From the NCBI RefSeq assembly GCF_022024235.1, contig NZ_CP091800.1, forward strand, positions 610,001-674,000: a stretch of DNA of 64,000 nt. The letters are read 5' to 3'. Positions 36,020-44,923 of this stretch are shown here, in pieces; the stretch's first letter is position 1; every line of letters begins with the position of its first letter. The notes under the pieces were generated by a model. That model had not been told where the DNA came from. It saw only the letters and a list, made by a program, of their open reading frames with translations, and made no database searches. The position numbers and the translations under genes were made by a program. The stretch comes from Segatella baroniae B14 (GTDB lineage Bacteria; Bacteroidota; Bacteroidia; Bacteroidales; Bacteroidaceae).

Positions 36020-36568
36020 ATGAAAAAAGTTTTATTTATATTTATTGGAATAGTAATAGGGGCAATTTGCACAACTTTTGTTTTCATGTTTAATTATAAG
36101 AAGGATATTTCTTGTACAAATAGAACTTCTTTAATAGAAGATAGTTTAAAGCAACAAATTGTAAAATATGGTAATCATGATGCCTATAATGAATTATCTT
36201 ACTTGTGTTTTCCTGGTGATGAATTATGTTGTATGCCAACCCAAAAGCAATATGATATTTTATTCTATGATTTGCTTATGGCAGAGAAATATGATGATAT
36301 GTATGCATGTTATGAGGTTTATCGTTTATTATTCGGATATAAAGAAAACAACATGTTCGCTAATAGTAAAAATACTGAGATAAAAGAATTGGCACTTTAT
36401 TATCTTAGAAAAGGATCAGATTTAGGCCATTTTAATTGTGCAGATATAATATATAATCTTCTCAAAGATAATAAACTTCCTCGCCAAGATTGGAAACCAA
36501 TGCAATATTATAAGGAAAGAGCTGATTCTTTGTGTTCTGTAATGCTGTCCCCAGAAAATATAGAATAG
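36020..36568 (+). CDS. membrane-anchored small protein with Sel1/TPR-like helices (paralogue B2)
   Basis: 182 residues, a close duplicate of the gene at 35306. The N-terminal anchor and the C-terminal 60 residues are almost unchanged, while the middle differs (SYLCFPGDELCCMPT against ALCFPDDELCFPT; RLLFGYKENN against YLLVGYEDN, with two single-residue insertions). Clustered replacements over a conserved frame suggest diversifying selection, as expected for immunity proteins tracking different toxins. It lies between direct repeats R1 and R2. Function unknown. Confidence 0.65.
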   Translation: MKKVLFIFIGIVIGAICTTFVFMFNYKKDISCTNRTSLIEDSLKQQIVKYGNHDAYNELSYLCFPGDELCCMPTQKQYDILFYDLLMAEKYDDMYACYEVYRLLFGYKENNMFANSKNTEIKELALYYLRKGSDLGHFNCADIIYNLLKDNKLPRQDWKPMQYYKERADSLCSVMLSPENIE

Positions 36569-36580
36569 ACTTCTAATTTG

Positions 36581-36609
36581 TTCACCGACCGTACCAGCCT
36601 TCGTGACAT
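36581..36609 (+). repeat. direct repeat R (copy 2)
   Basis: Second copy of the 29-base repeat, after the B2 gene; the flanking TAGACTTCTAATTTG is also shared with copy 1. After the repeat the coding remnant goes out of frame within about ten codons (DIEVTQTGVCF). Confidence 0.75.
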
Positions 36610-36685
36610 CGAGGTGACACAGACAGGGGTGTGCTTCATTTGAAATTATTAACAATAAAATATCAACTTCTTTATTTTTACAAGA

Positions 36686-37090
36686 ATGCGTTATATTAGG
36701 AAAGGATCTCAGAAATCCAAAAAACAAATAATATATTTAATCATTACAGGGTTGTCTTTAATATCTTGCAGACAGTCCCTTTTTGAAGTAATTACCCATA
36801 ACAATGTTGGATATTGGTCACGATATGACAATGGAGTAATCACGGAGTATTCTAAAAGAGATTCTTCTGTCAAATTTCTTGATGATGATTGGACATATCA
36901 TACGGAGGTATGGGGCCTTAAATTCAAAATAGCAAACGATACATTGTTCGAATATACTATTAGAAGAGGAAATATAATCATGAATGAAACAATACCAATT
37001 GTTGCTTATAAAAAGAATATTATTATTTTAAAAGGTGATACATCAGAAAATGTCATATGGCATCGTAGAATTAAAAAAAGACAACGATGA
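36686..37090 (+). CDS. small lipoprotein, immunity-like (paralogue A2)
   Basis: 134 residues. The first 70 or so match the gene at 34789 exactly in protein; the C-terminal half diverges (YHTEVWGLKFKIANDTLFEY, then IIILKGDTSENVIWHRRIKK). The four-residue HVPQ segment of A1 is absent. The lipobox-like LISC is preserved. The conserved N-terminus with a variable C-terminus repeats the pattern of the B pair. It lies between direct repeats R2 and R3. Proposed role as for A1. Confidence 0.65.
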   Translation: MRYIRKGSQKSKKQIIYLIITGLSLISCRQSLFEVITHNNVGYWSRYDNGVITEYSKRDSSVKFLDDDWTYHTEVWGLKFKIANDTLFEYTIRRGNIIMNETIPIVAYKKNIIILKGDTSENVIWHRRIKKRQR

Positions 37091-37192
37091 ACTCAGTGCT
37101 TATCCAATTTAGACTCGTTATGCCTATCAGAAAAAACAGTCTTCTCTCAGCTGATGGATTTTGTTCCAAAGTATGAGTTGAGCTACGCTCTG

Positions 37193-37221
37193 TTCACCGA
37201 CCGTACCAGCCTTCGTGACAT
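37193..37221 (+). repeat. direct repeat R (copy 3)
   Basis: Third copy; here the upstream sequence also codes (QLMDFVPKYELSYALFTDRT, SLRDINS, stop), giving a longer view of the source protein. VPKYELSYA resembles IPKYTLAYM in copy 1, so the source protein has at least two similar segments. Confidence 0.7.
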
Positions 37222-37234
37222 AAATAGTTAGAAA

Positions 37235-37624
37235 ATGAAAATTTTCATAAATACGATTGCCGGCATTGCTTTTATTGGACAATTGATAGCTTTCATATTT
37301 AATTGTCTGACTCTACAGAAACTAGAAAGTATTGTAGATGAATTATTTAACTATGCTCTATTTGCCGGATATTTATGTTCTTTATTATCTGTTGCTTTCT
37401 TTGTAATAATATATAATTTCAATCTTTGTTTTTTGCGGAAGAAGATGATCAATATACTTTTCCTAGCAATTGTATTACTGGGAGGATATGTTCTTATCTC
37501 CCAATTGTTTGTTCAACATGATTTTATTCTTACATCATGTTTGTTGCTATTATTTGATATATATATTGTTAGAAAAGTTCTTCATATCTTATGCACTGCG
37601 TCAACAAAATCCGGAAAAGCCTGA
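37235..37624 (+). CDS. four-helix integral membrane protein
   Basis: 129 residues with four hydrophobic helices (about 5-24, 40-62, 70-90 and 97-118) and few charged residues; no family was recognised. The stop codon lies inside the left arm of the following terminator (KSGKA, stop), so the last residues are encoded by the hairpin. This suggests the gene was truncated or fused when the island was inserted. Small multi-helix proteins are common immunity proteins for pore-forming toxins, which fits the array; not proven. Confidence 0.55.
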   Translation: MKIFINTIAGIAFIGQLIAFIFNCLTLQKLESIVDELFNYALFAGYLCSLLSVAFFVIIYNFNLCFLRKKMINILFLAIVLLGGYVLISQLFVQHDFILTSCLLLLFDIYIVRKVLHILCTASTKSGKA

Positions 37625-37649
37625 TGTATTATCATACACCAGGCTTTTC
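37613..37649. terminator. bidirectional terminator (copy 2)
   Basis: Same hairpin as at 34273 (GGAAAAGCCTG with CAGGCTTTTC). It ends the island on the plus strand and the second susC-susD operon on the minus strand. Confidence 0.75.
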
Positions 37650-37713
37650 TTTTTTCAAATAATCTGATAACCCAATGAATCAGTATGTATTCGATGATCG
37701 GGTATCCATACTA

Positions 37714-39798
37714 CTAATATCCAGGATTTTGCATAGCTTCTTTTTGAGCGTCTGTCAGATTGCTGCCATCTTCATTTGTGATTCCGTCTAAGAACGACTG
37801 TGGAATCGGGCGATAGTAATGTTTGCTGGCATCAAAAGTACCTTGTCCAAGAGTAGAAGCACAGTTGAATGCTTTCCATCGACTTTCGAGGGTCTTGGTG
37901 CGTGCCAAATCTTCCCATCGATGACTTTCGCCTATCAGCTCACGGGTACGTTCATTCAGGATGAAACACATGACTTTGTCGTATTCTGACGATAGATCCA
38001 AAGCTTGATAGATAGGGGTGTCGGTAGGAGAATTCAGAATATCATCTATCGAATTCAAATGCATCTCGCTCTTGGTCGATTCGGTGGTTTCTGCGATATT
38101 GTTCGACTCATAATAGGTATTGGTCTCACAATAAATAGCAGCAGTGGTACCGCTACGACCAGCTGTTCCTCCAGAGCAGTATGGATTGTTTTTATACGCC
38201 TGTCCACCGTCTACATGCTTACTTCTATTTTCACCAGACGCATAGCCGGCACGGTCGCGCACCTTATTGAGGTAGGTGATGGCATTCGTATAGTCTTTCT
38301 GTCGGGCGTAGGCTTCTGCCACCATCAGCACATCGTCAGCTGAGCGGGCGATGATAGCATCTCGAGTACCAAACTGTGAACTGTAATCTACACGATAGCC
38401 ATCACGAAATTTGCTGAGTGCTACTGATCGGTTAATGGCAGGCATCAGATTATAATAGTTACCCGTGGTATTGCTGCTCGAAATATTCCAACTGAAGTTC
38501 TCGCCTTTGTAGTAGCGTACAAAACAGTGCTGTGGAACGAGTTTGCCATCCTTGAGCACAGCATCTTCCGATTTCTTTCCGGTAAAATCGGTATAGCGAG
38601 TATCACCCGGATTGTTGACAATATACTTGATAGCGATATCACCCGAACCAAAGCGCTTTTCACCGACAGCTGTTCCTGCAGGAGCTACGCCAGCAGCCAC
38701 GGCTGTAGAGTCATAGCTTGGTGCACCCGACGCACTGTTACAGTTATAGGTAGTGATGAAACTCTTCCAGAATCGGGAGTCGTTTACCCGATCGAACACT
38801 TGCATACTATACTCGGTAGCGCTGACATAGCAAAACTCACGGTCGCCGGATATATCACGAAGACATCCGCCAAGGTTTTGATATACACTTGGATAATAGA
38901 GGTGCATCTGGTTGCCATATCTTCCCCAAGTGTCGTTATCGTCAGAGAACTGTGCTGCCAATACGACCTCGCTTACATTTTCGTTATCACCATTCGGTGC
39001 CTTGTAATCCCAGAGTTCTACGAAGTCATTGCAAAGGGGATGAGCGTCGATGACTTCCTTGCCATATTTGATAACAGCCTGAAGGTCAGCTTCCTGGTAA
39101 TTCGTATTCCAACTGCTGTACAGTTCTGAGGCACGGAATAGATGTGCTTTAGCCAGGAAGTGTGCTGCAGCGCTCTTCGTAATTCGGCCTGTAGCTTCGC
39201 CCTTCTCTGGTAACAGCTCATAAGCCTTTTCGAAATCAGAAATGATTTGCGCATAACACTCTTCTTCGCTGTTTCGGGTAAAGTAGGTTTCTACACCTGT
39301 AGAAGGATTGAGTTTGAGAGGTACACCACCAAACTGCTTGACGAGTTCGAAATAGCCATAGGCACGAAGGAAATAGCCTTCGCCAAGACGGGTGTTATAG
39401 GTAGCCGACGAGCTACTGTAGTATTGCGGTACATTGTTGATAATGATATTAGCCGGTTCTATCAGACCGTACATATTATCCCACAGCGGTTGGTTAGCGC
39501 CGGTCTCACTGGAGTTAAGACTGGTAGAATACGCATTCCAGCCCGTCATATTGTTAGCACCACTGGTAAATTCATCGACACCCATATTGTAGCACTCTAT
39601 GCCCCAGATGTAGTTAAACTTAAATTTGAGTTTACTATACGCACCTGTTACCAGTTCGTCGATACCATCCTGTGTGGTATATACCTGTGTGCTTTTAGAT
39701 GTCGTTAGATTTTCTTCCAGAAAAGAGTCTCCGCATGATGTTAAGGCTAATGCGGAAGTGAGCGCTATAGAAGCGATATATTGATAATGTAATTTCAT
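37714..39798 (-). CDS. susD: SusD/RagB-family outer-membrane lipoprotein, second pair
   Basis: 694 residues from the ATG at 39798, chosen because MKLHYQYIASIALTSALALT followed by SC is a clean lipoprotein signal; another ATG lies 11 codons upstream. It is a long SusD with FLEENLTTSK after the Cys, helical repeats (YFLRAYGYFELVKQFGGVPL) and the C-terminal [20 protein letters not shown] and QNPGY. Its 3' end is duplicated at 34306. It pairs with the SusC 50 bases upstream. No enzyme gene accompanies this pair, so the substrate cannot be guessed. Confidence 0.93.
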   Translation of the reverse strand: MKLHYQYIASIALTSALALTSCGDSFLEENLTTSKSTQVYTTQDGIDELVTGAYSKLKFKFNYIWGIECYNMGVDEFTSGANNMTGWNAYSTSLNSSETGANQPLWDNMYGLIEPANIIINNVPQYYSSSSATYNTRLGEGYFLRAYGYFELVKQFGGVPLKLNPSTGVETYFTRNSEEECYAQIISDFEKAYELLPEKGEATGRITKSAAAHFLAKAHLFRASELYSSWNTNYQEADLQAVIKYGKEVIDAHPLCNDFVELWDYKAPNGDNENVSEVVLAAQFSDDNDTWGRYGNQMHLYYPSVYQNLGGCLRDISGDREFCYVSATEYSMQVFDRVNDSRFWKSFITTYNCNSASGAPSYDSTAVAAGVAPAGTAVGEKRFGSGDIAIKYIVNNPGDTRYTDFTGKKSEDAVLKDGKLVPQHCFVRYYKGENFSWNISSSNTTGNYYNLMPAINRSVALSKFRDGYRVDYSSQFGTRDAIIARSADDVLMVAEAYARQKDYTNAITYLNKVRDRAGYASGENRSKHVDGGQAYKNNPYCSGGTAGRSGTTAAIYCETNTYYESNNIAETTESTKSEMHLNSIDDILNSPTDTPIYQALDLSSEYDKVMCFILNERTRELIGESHRWEDLARTKTLESRWKAFNCASTLGQGTFDASKHYYRPIPQSFLDGITNEDGSNLTDAQKEAMQNPGY

Positions 39799-39847
39799 GA
39801 TGTTTTTTTTATTCACGTTAATAGGATACATGAAGTGGAGTAGTGGG

Positions 39848-42800
39848 TTAGAAACCGATGTTGAGGCCTACTACCCAACTGCGAATGGTGGTATACGAAC
39901 CATAAGATGTGCTATTGTTATCATAGTTGATCAGGTCGGTATCCAGCCATTTCACCTTCTTGTAAATCGTAAAAGGATTTTGTGCCTGTACATACACTTT
40001 CAGACTGTTCAATCCGATTTTCTTGAGTTGACGCTGACTGAAGTTGTAACCCAAAGAGATATTACGCATCTTGATATACGAACCATCCTGGTAGTTCATG
40101 GATGAAGAGTAGGTATCAGCAGCACCGATACCGTTACTACCTGGTGCATAGTATTCAGCATCCTCGTTTTCACCTGCTATCCAGTAGTCCACATCACGCA
40201 TCATGTACATACCGCCCAGTGTTTCTGCACCCTTGTTTACCGTGAATTTCCATCGGCTATAGATGAAGAAGCTCAGCTCCCAGTTTTTATAGTTGAACGT
40301 GTTATTCCAGCCAGCCGACCAGCGTGGACGTATTCGGCCTACTATCCGTCGGTCGTTGGCATCGATCTTGTCATCCTCGTTCATATCTTTTATCTTGATC
40401 TGTCCCGGTTTGCGGTCATACTTAGCCGCCTCTTCTGCCTCAGATGTTTTCCAGATACCATCGTATACATAGTCATAATATACACCGATTTCTTCGCCTA
40501 CAAACCATCTGTTGTTGACATCCTCGGTTACACCATTCGCCAGCGCCGTAATCTTATTACGGTCGAGCGACCAGGTAAGTGTGCTGCTCCATGTAAAGTC
40601 GCGTGTCTTTACTGGTATCGCATTGAGCGACAAGTCGATACCCCAGCCGGAGGTAGCGCCCACATTGGCGTAAGTAGAGGTGTAGCCTGTAAGCGACGGT
40701 ATCGTCATAGCCATCAGCAGGTCGCGCGTTCTGCTGGTATACACATCGAGCGTACCATTGATGCGATTATTCAGGAAACCGTAATCCAGACCGAAGTTCC
40801 ATTGGTAGGTTCGTTCCCAACCCAAATCCTGGTTTGCCATCTTGTTCGGGCTCTTCGCTGAAGCATCCGATGGAACAGAACCGAGTGAGGAGGTGTCTGA
40901 TCCCCAGTTATAATATAATGTCTGTACAGCGCCTTTGGTGCCATAGGCAGAAATCGCATAGTTGCCTGATATACCCCAACCTACGCGTACTTTCAGGTTG
41001 CTTACCCAGTCTACCTTGCTCATAAAAGATTCCTGGTCTACTCTCCATCCTAAAGAGAATGATGGGAAACTGGCCCATTTATGTCCTTCGGAAAGACGGG
41101 AACTGCCATCCCAGCGAATACTTGCCGTAGCCAGATATTTGTCTTTATAACTGTAGTTACCTCTTATCATATAAGACGCCAGCTGATCTTCGGATAGACC
41201 GGTAGAGTAGGTCAGTGGGTCGGCATTCGAACTCATATTATACCAGAGCTCTTCTGATGTAGCTACATTCGCCTTCAGCGTAGCGGTTTCATAATGCGAA
41301 GAAGAGGCACTTTGCAACAGCGTAAGACCCATCTTGTGGTGTTGAGCGAAGGTCTTGTTATAATAGAGCAAGTTATCCAGTGTCCAGGCTACACGCTGGT
41401 AAGGCGTATATTGCGCCACGTTGTTTCCTGCACCATTGATACCTTCTTCATCGTAGAATGTACCCTGGCGATAGTATTGCAATTCGGGACCAAACTGGAT
41501 ACGATAAGAAAGACCCTGGAGGGGTTCCCACATTTCACCGAAGTCAAGCTGTGCGAAAGCACTACCATTGATACGGAAGTTTTTACGTTTATTGGTCGTG
41601 TAATTGATCTCCTCGATAGGATTTTCGAGTGTTGCATTATAGGCGAATGGAGTCGTCACCAGATTGCCATTACTGTCATAAGGTACCGTCCATGGTATCA
41701 TAGACCGCATCGCACTGTAGTAGCTGCCCGCACCCGTCGTACTCTTGGCATAGTTATAGCCATAATTCTGATCACCGTACGAAGCATTCATCGTAACTCC
41801 CATAGCAAACCACTTCAGCGGTTTGATATCGACAGAATTATTAAATGTAAATCTCTGATAAGACTGACCTATTTCTGTACCTTTCTGATTCAGGTAGCCG
41901 AAAGAGCCGTATGCTTTGATCTTATCCGTACCTCCCGACACACTCAGGGTATGCTCATGCGTTATACCCGTCTGTTTGGCTTGCGACGTCCAGTCATACG
42001 ACCCCACCTTGCTGGCATCGTAGGTACCATTACTCCAGGCCTGTTCGATGTTTGACCATCCGGCAGAACTGCCAAAGAATTTGTAGTCCAGGTCGTAATC
42101 AGGTGCAAAATCGCTGCTCGAATTATAGCTGCCTGCATTATAATACGCATAGCGTGCATACTGCAACCATTCAGCAGCCGTCATCCAGTCTGCCACGTCA
42201 GACAGTGTCGAAACGGTGAGCTTACCAGAATAATTCACAGAAACCTTACCCTCTTTTCCTTTTTTTGTCGTCACGATAACCACACCGTTAGCACCACGGG
42301 CACCATAGACAGCGGTAGCCGAAGCATCCTTCAGTACCTCGATACTTTCGATATCGTTAGGGTTAATACCGTCAATACCATTATTCTGGATAATCATACC
42401 ATCTACGACATACAGAGGCGAACTGCTTGCGCTGATACTGCGCTGTCCGCGAATCGTGATCGAGCCCACAGTACCCGGTCGTTGTGAGTTGGTAATGTCC
42501 ACACCAGCCGTTTTACCCTGCATACCCTCTAAGGCATTACTCACCGGCATCGCTGTAAGATCCTTACTGTCGATATGAGCCAGCGCTCCCGTCACATCAC
42601 TTTTGCGCTGTACACCATAACCTACCACAACCACCTCATCCAGAAGTTCGTTATCTTCTTTCAGGGTGATATTAATACTCGCACGACCGTTTGTAGATAT
42701 ATTTTGCGGTTTATATCCCACGTACGATATACTTAATGTAGCCTTGTCAGCTACATCTTTGAGGATGTATCGACCGTCAAGATCGGTCACCACTCCTTGA

Positions 42801-42973
42801 GATGTGCCTTTCACGAGTACGCTTGCCCCAATAATAGGCTCTCCATTCGTGTCAGTCACGGTACCCGATATTGTTTTTTGCGCCATAGCATAGCCAGGGC
42901 ATAGCGTTATCAGGCTTAGCAAAGTTAGTTTGGCACCATAATGGTCCCAATTACCACAATTCAATTGCTTCAT
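39848..42973 (-). CDS. susC: SusC/RagA-family TonB-dependent transporter, second pair
   Basis: 1041 residues. The signal peptide ends YAMA-QK; an N-terminal carboxypeptidase-like domain (ISGTVTDTNGEPIIGASVLV) precedes a TonB-box-like DEVVVVGYG, the plug (VIVTTKKGKEG) and a barrel ending VVGLNIGF. The protein pairs with the SusD lid downstream for uptake of an unknown nutrient. It has a long leader of about 190 bases and a promoter at 43165. The gene appears intact. Confidence 0.94.
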   Translation of the reverse strand: MKQLNCGNWDHYGAKLTLLSLITLCPGYAMAQKTISGTVTDTNGEPIIGASVLVKGTSQGVVTDLDGRYILKDVADKATLSISYVGYKPQNISTNGRASINITLKEDNELLDEVVVVGYGVQRKSDVTGALAHIDSKDLTAMPVSNALEGMQGKTAGVDITNSQRPGTVGSITIRGQRSISASSSPLYVVDGMIIQNNGIDGINPNDIESIEVLKDASATAVYGARGANGVVIVTTKKGKEGKVSVNYSGKLTVSTLSDVADWMTAAEWLQYARYAYYNAGSYNSSSDFAPDYDLDYKFFGSSAGWSNIEQAWSNGTYDASKVGSYDWTSQAKQTGITHEHTLSVSGGTDKIKAYGSFGYLNQKGTEIGQSYQRFTFNNSVDIKPLKWFAMGVTMNASYGDQNYGYNYAKSTTGAGSYYSAMRSMIPWTVPYDSNGNLVTTPFAYNATLENPIEEINYTTNKRKNFRINGSAFAQLDFGEMWEPLQGLSYRIQFGPELQYYRQGTFYDEEGINGAGNNVAQYTPYQRVAWTLDNLLYYNKTFAQHHKMGLTLLQSASSSHYETATLKANVATSEELWYNMSSNADPLTYSTGLSEDQLASYMIRGNYSYKDKYLATASIRWDGSSRLSEGHKWASFPSFSLGWRVDQESFMSKVDWVSNLKVRVGWGISGNYAISAYGTKGAVQTLYYNWGSDTSSLGSVPSDASAKSPNKMANQDLGWERTYQWNFGLDYGFLNNRINGTLDVYTSRTRDLLMAMTIPSLTGYTSTYANVGATSGWGIDLSLNAIPVKTRDFTWSSTLTWSLDRNKITALANGVTEDVNNRWFVGEEIGVYYDYVYDGIWKTSEAEEAAKYDRKPGQIKIKDMNEDDKIDANDRRIVGRIRPRWSAGWNNTFNYKNWELSFFIYSRWKFTVNKGAETLGGMYMMRDVDYWIAGENEDAEYYAPGSNGIGAADTYSSSMNYQDGSYIKMRNISLGYNFSQRQLKKIGLNSLKVYVQAQNPFTIYKKVKWLDTDLINYDNNSTSYGSYTTIRSWVVGLNIGF

Positions 42974-43164
42974 GTTTTTAGTACTTTTATTATTTTTATT
43001 TAGGTTTGAAAAACAAATCTTTTAATTAACCAATTATAAGAGAAATGTACTATCCGTCGCGGACATCAACATCTTATCTCAGAAATAAGAAGTTTGTGTT
43101 AAATAAAAATTCTGTTTATCTCAGTGTTTTTTATGGGATTATATCTCATTTTTGTGTTTCGATG

Positions 43165-43193
43165 CAAAAGTATCAGTTTATCAGGCATATCAA
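43165..43193 (-). promoter_or_regulatory. promoter of the second susC-susD operon
   Basis: Minus strand: TACTTTTG (43165-43172), exact TAnnTTTG, with TTG (43191-43193) 18 bases upstream. The leader to the susC ATG would be about 185 bases, leaving room for RNA-level control. Confidence 0.55.
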
Positions 43194-43420
43194 CTTTGAA
43201 TTATGATATTCAGTCTATAATATTTGATTTTTTTCTCTTGCCATAACACCACTCGGTGCAAAAGATGCTATTTATATTTTACATGGTAATTGAAAAGTGT
43301 ACCACTTTCCAATCGTCAGCAAAAATACTTTTTTTTCAGTAAACGACCAAGTATAATCTATAAATACATAGTTTTCTGTTATTAAATTCCTGTTTTTCTT
43401 CAATCTGCGATTCTCCGTTC

Positions 43421-43530
43421 ACTTGTGGTCATTGCCGACGCTCTGGCCAAACGTGGCCTTGCCACACTTCGCTATGACGATCGCGGTTTCGGGGAATCAA
43501 AGGGCGATCCGAGCGTATATGTCTTGTTTT
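43421..43530 (+). pseudogene. internal shard of a serine-aminopeptidase-type alpha/beta hydrolase
   Basis: The plus frame reads LVVIADALAKRGLATLRYDD, then RGFGESKGDPS. The LRYDDRGxGxSxG motif precedes the nucleophile elbow in this hydrolase family. No start, elbow or stop is in place, and the GC content is clearly higher than the AT-rich surroundings. Other parts of a matching gene occur at 57874 and 61094. Confidence 0.75.
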
Positions 43531-43616
43531 ATACACTGAAAACAAGACAATTATCATTTTTTTTCTTTTTTTTTTTTTTTTTGAAAAAAGATTAATTTTA
43601 TTAATTATTTTTTATA

Positions 43617-43624
43617 TATATTTG
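43617..43624 (+). promoter_or_regulatory. candidate -7 box (TATATTTG) of the fimbrial locus
   Basis: Exact TAnnTTTG, 55 bases before the OmpA-like ATG and downstream of a run of about 20 T's. No -33 TTTG at normal spacing was found; the long T run may substitute or may vary in length. Confidence 0.45.
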
Positions 43625-43679
43625 CAACAGAGATAATATTCGCAACAAACAAACTATTATTTAAATTCACATTCGCATC

Positions 43680-44912
43680 ATGAAAAAACGGTTAAATCTG
43701 AATACTATCGGAGTAAAATCGATGGCCAAATTCCATTTGCTGTTTATAGCGTTCATGTCTATAGGCACGTTACCGGCCTTAGCCCAGGATAGCCTTCGTG
43801 ACTATCAGCGTGGCTGGTATGTAGGTCTTGGTGGTGGCACCTCGTTTGGTCAGGCCACGTTCCGTAGCATCACCGAGAGGCAGACACATGTTGGTTTTCA
43901 AGCCGGTGTCTTTGGCGGCTATCAGTTCAGCCGCTTGTTCTCCTTAGAAGCCCTCGCCACGATGGGCCGTCAGAAACAGACCTCGCTCGATTGCGATCCG
44001 TTCTGGCTGTCTACCGACGGTGATATCAGTTTTGCTCCTGTCTTAGGCAAGCAGGGCAACTACTATCGTGACCTGGAGGCCAAGACCTCGTGGATACGCT
44101 TCGGTCTGCAGCCTAACTTCGATGTGTTGTCGCTTTTCACGAAGCCTACGACTAAGTGGTCGCTCAACCTCTCTCCACAGGTGTCAGCCGTTACAACCCG
44201 TACCAAGCATCTTGCTGAAGGATATGAGAACGAGTTCAAGCGTCAGTGGCATTTCGGTGTTGGCGGTCAGGGTTCCTTGGGCTACCGTGTTGCAGAGAAC
44301 TTCGGTCTTCAACTCTATGGCGGTATTACGTGCCTCACTGGCGACCGATTCGACAATATTCCTAAGTACAAGCACAAGAGCAACCTGATCTATGAGGCAG
44401 GTCTGAAGTTGGCCTACCACTTTGGCAAATCGATCAAGTCTAAACCTGTATTCGAGGCTCCAGTCATCGCTACAGAGCCAGAACCGGTCGTAGAACAACT
44501 GCCTGTAGTCGAAGAACAACCGGGCATCGAGAAGCAACTTGTTGTGGAGGATCAGCCTGTAGAAAACGCTACACCGAAGGCTGAAGCTGCCGCCGATTTA
44601 CCAACAATCTACTTTGCTCACAACAGTCACCGTTTGACACAGAAAGAGGCCGATAAGCTCAATGCTGTGGCAGAGATGCTGAAAGCACAGCCGGATGTAA
44701 CACTGAGCATTAACGGATACGCCTCTGATACGGGTTCTGCGGGTTACAATCTTCGGTTAACCCAACTTCGTGCCGATACCGTTAAGATGTTGCTCAAGCG
44801 CCTTGGCATAGACGGTCACCGTCTGCATCCTGTCATCGGCAAAGGTATCGACCGCAAGGCACCAACCGGTAAGGAGGCCCGCCGTGTAGAATTGATGATG
44901 AACGAAAAATAA
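43680..44912 (+). CDS. OmpA-family outer-membrane protein of the fimbrial locus
   Basis: 410 residues. The signal peptide ends PALA-QD (an alternative start at 43722 would give a tighter signal). An eight-strand-type N-terminal barrel spans about 45-250 (GWYVGLGGGTSFGQATF, FGVGGQGSLGYRVAENFGLQ). A Glu/Pro/Val-rich linker covers about 255-300 (VVEQLPVVEEQPG), and a C-terminal OmpA peptidoglycan-binding domain follows (IYFAHNSHRLTQKEADKLNA, RADTVKMLLKRLGI). It anchors the outer membrane to peptidoglycan and is often the first gene of Bacteroidetes fimbrillin loci. The next gene starts 11 bases on. Confidence 0.88.
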   Translation: MKKRLNLNTIGVKSMAKFHLLFIAFMSIGTLPALAQDSLRDYQRGWYVGLGGGTSFGQATFRSITERQTHVGFQAGVFGGYQFSRLFSLEALATMGRQKQTSLDCDPFWLSTDGDISFAPVLGKQGNYYRDLEAKTSWIRFGLQPNFDVLSLFTKPTTKWSLNLSPQVSAVTTRTKHLAEGYENEFKRQWHFGVGGQGSLGYRVAENFGLQLYGGITCLTGDRFDNIPKYKHKSNLIYEAGLKLAYHFGKSIKSKPVFEAPVIATEPEPVVEQLPVVEEQPGIEKQLVVEDQPVENATPKAEAAADLPTIYFAHNSHRLTQKEADKLNAVAEMLKAQPDVTLSINGYASDTGSAGYNLRLTQLRADTVKMLLKRLGIDGHRLHPVIGKGIDRKAPTGKEARRVELMMNEK

Positions 44913-44923
44913 CACATGAGCTT

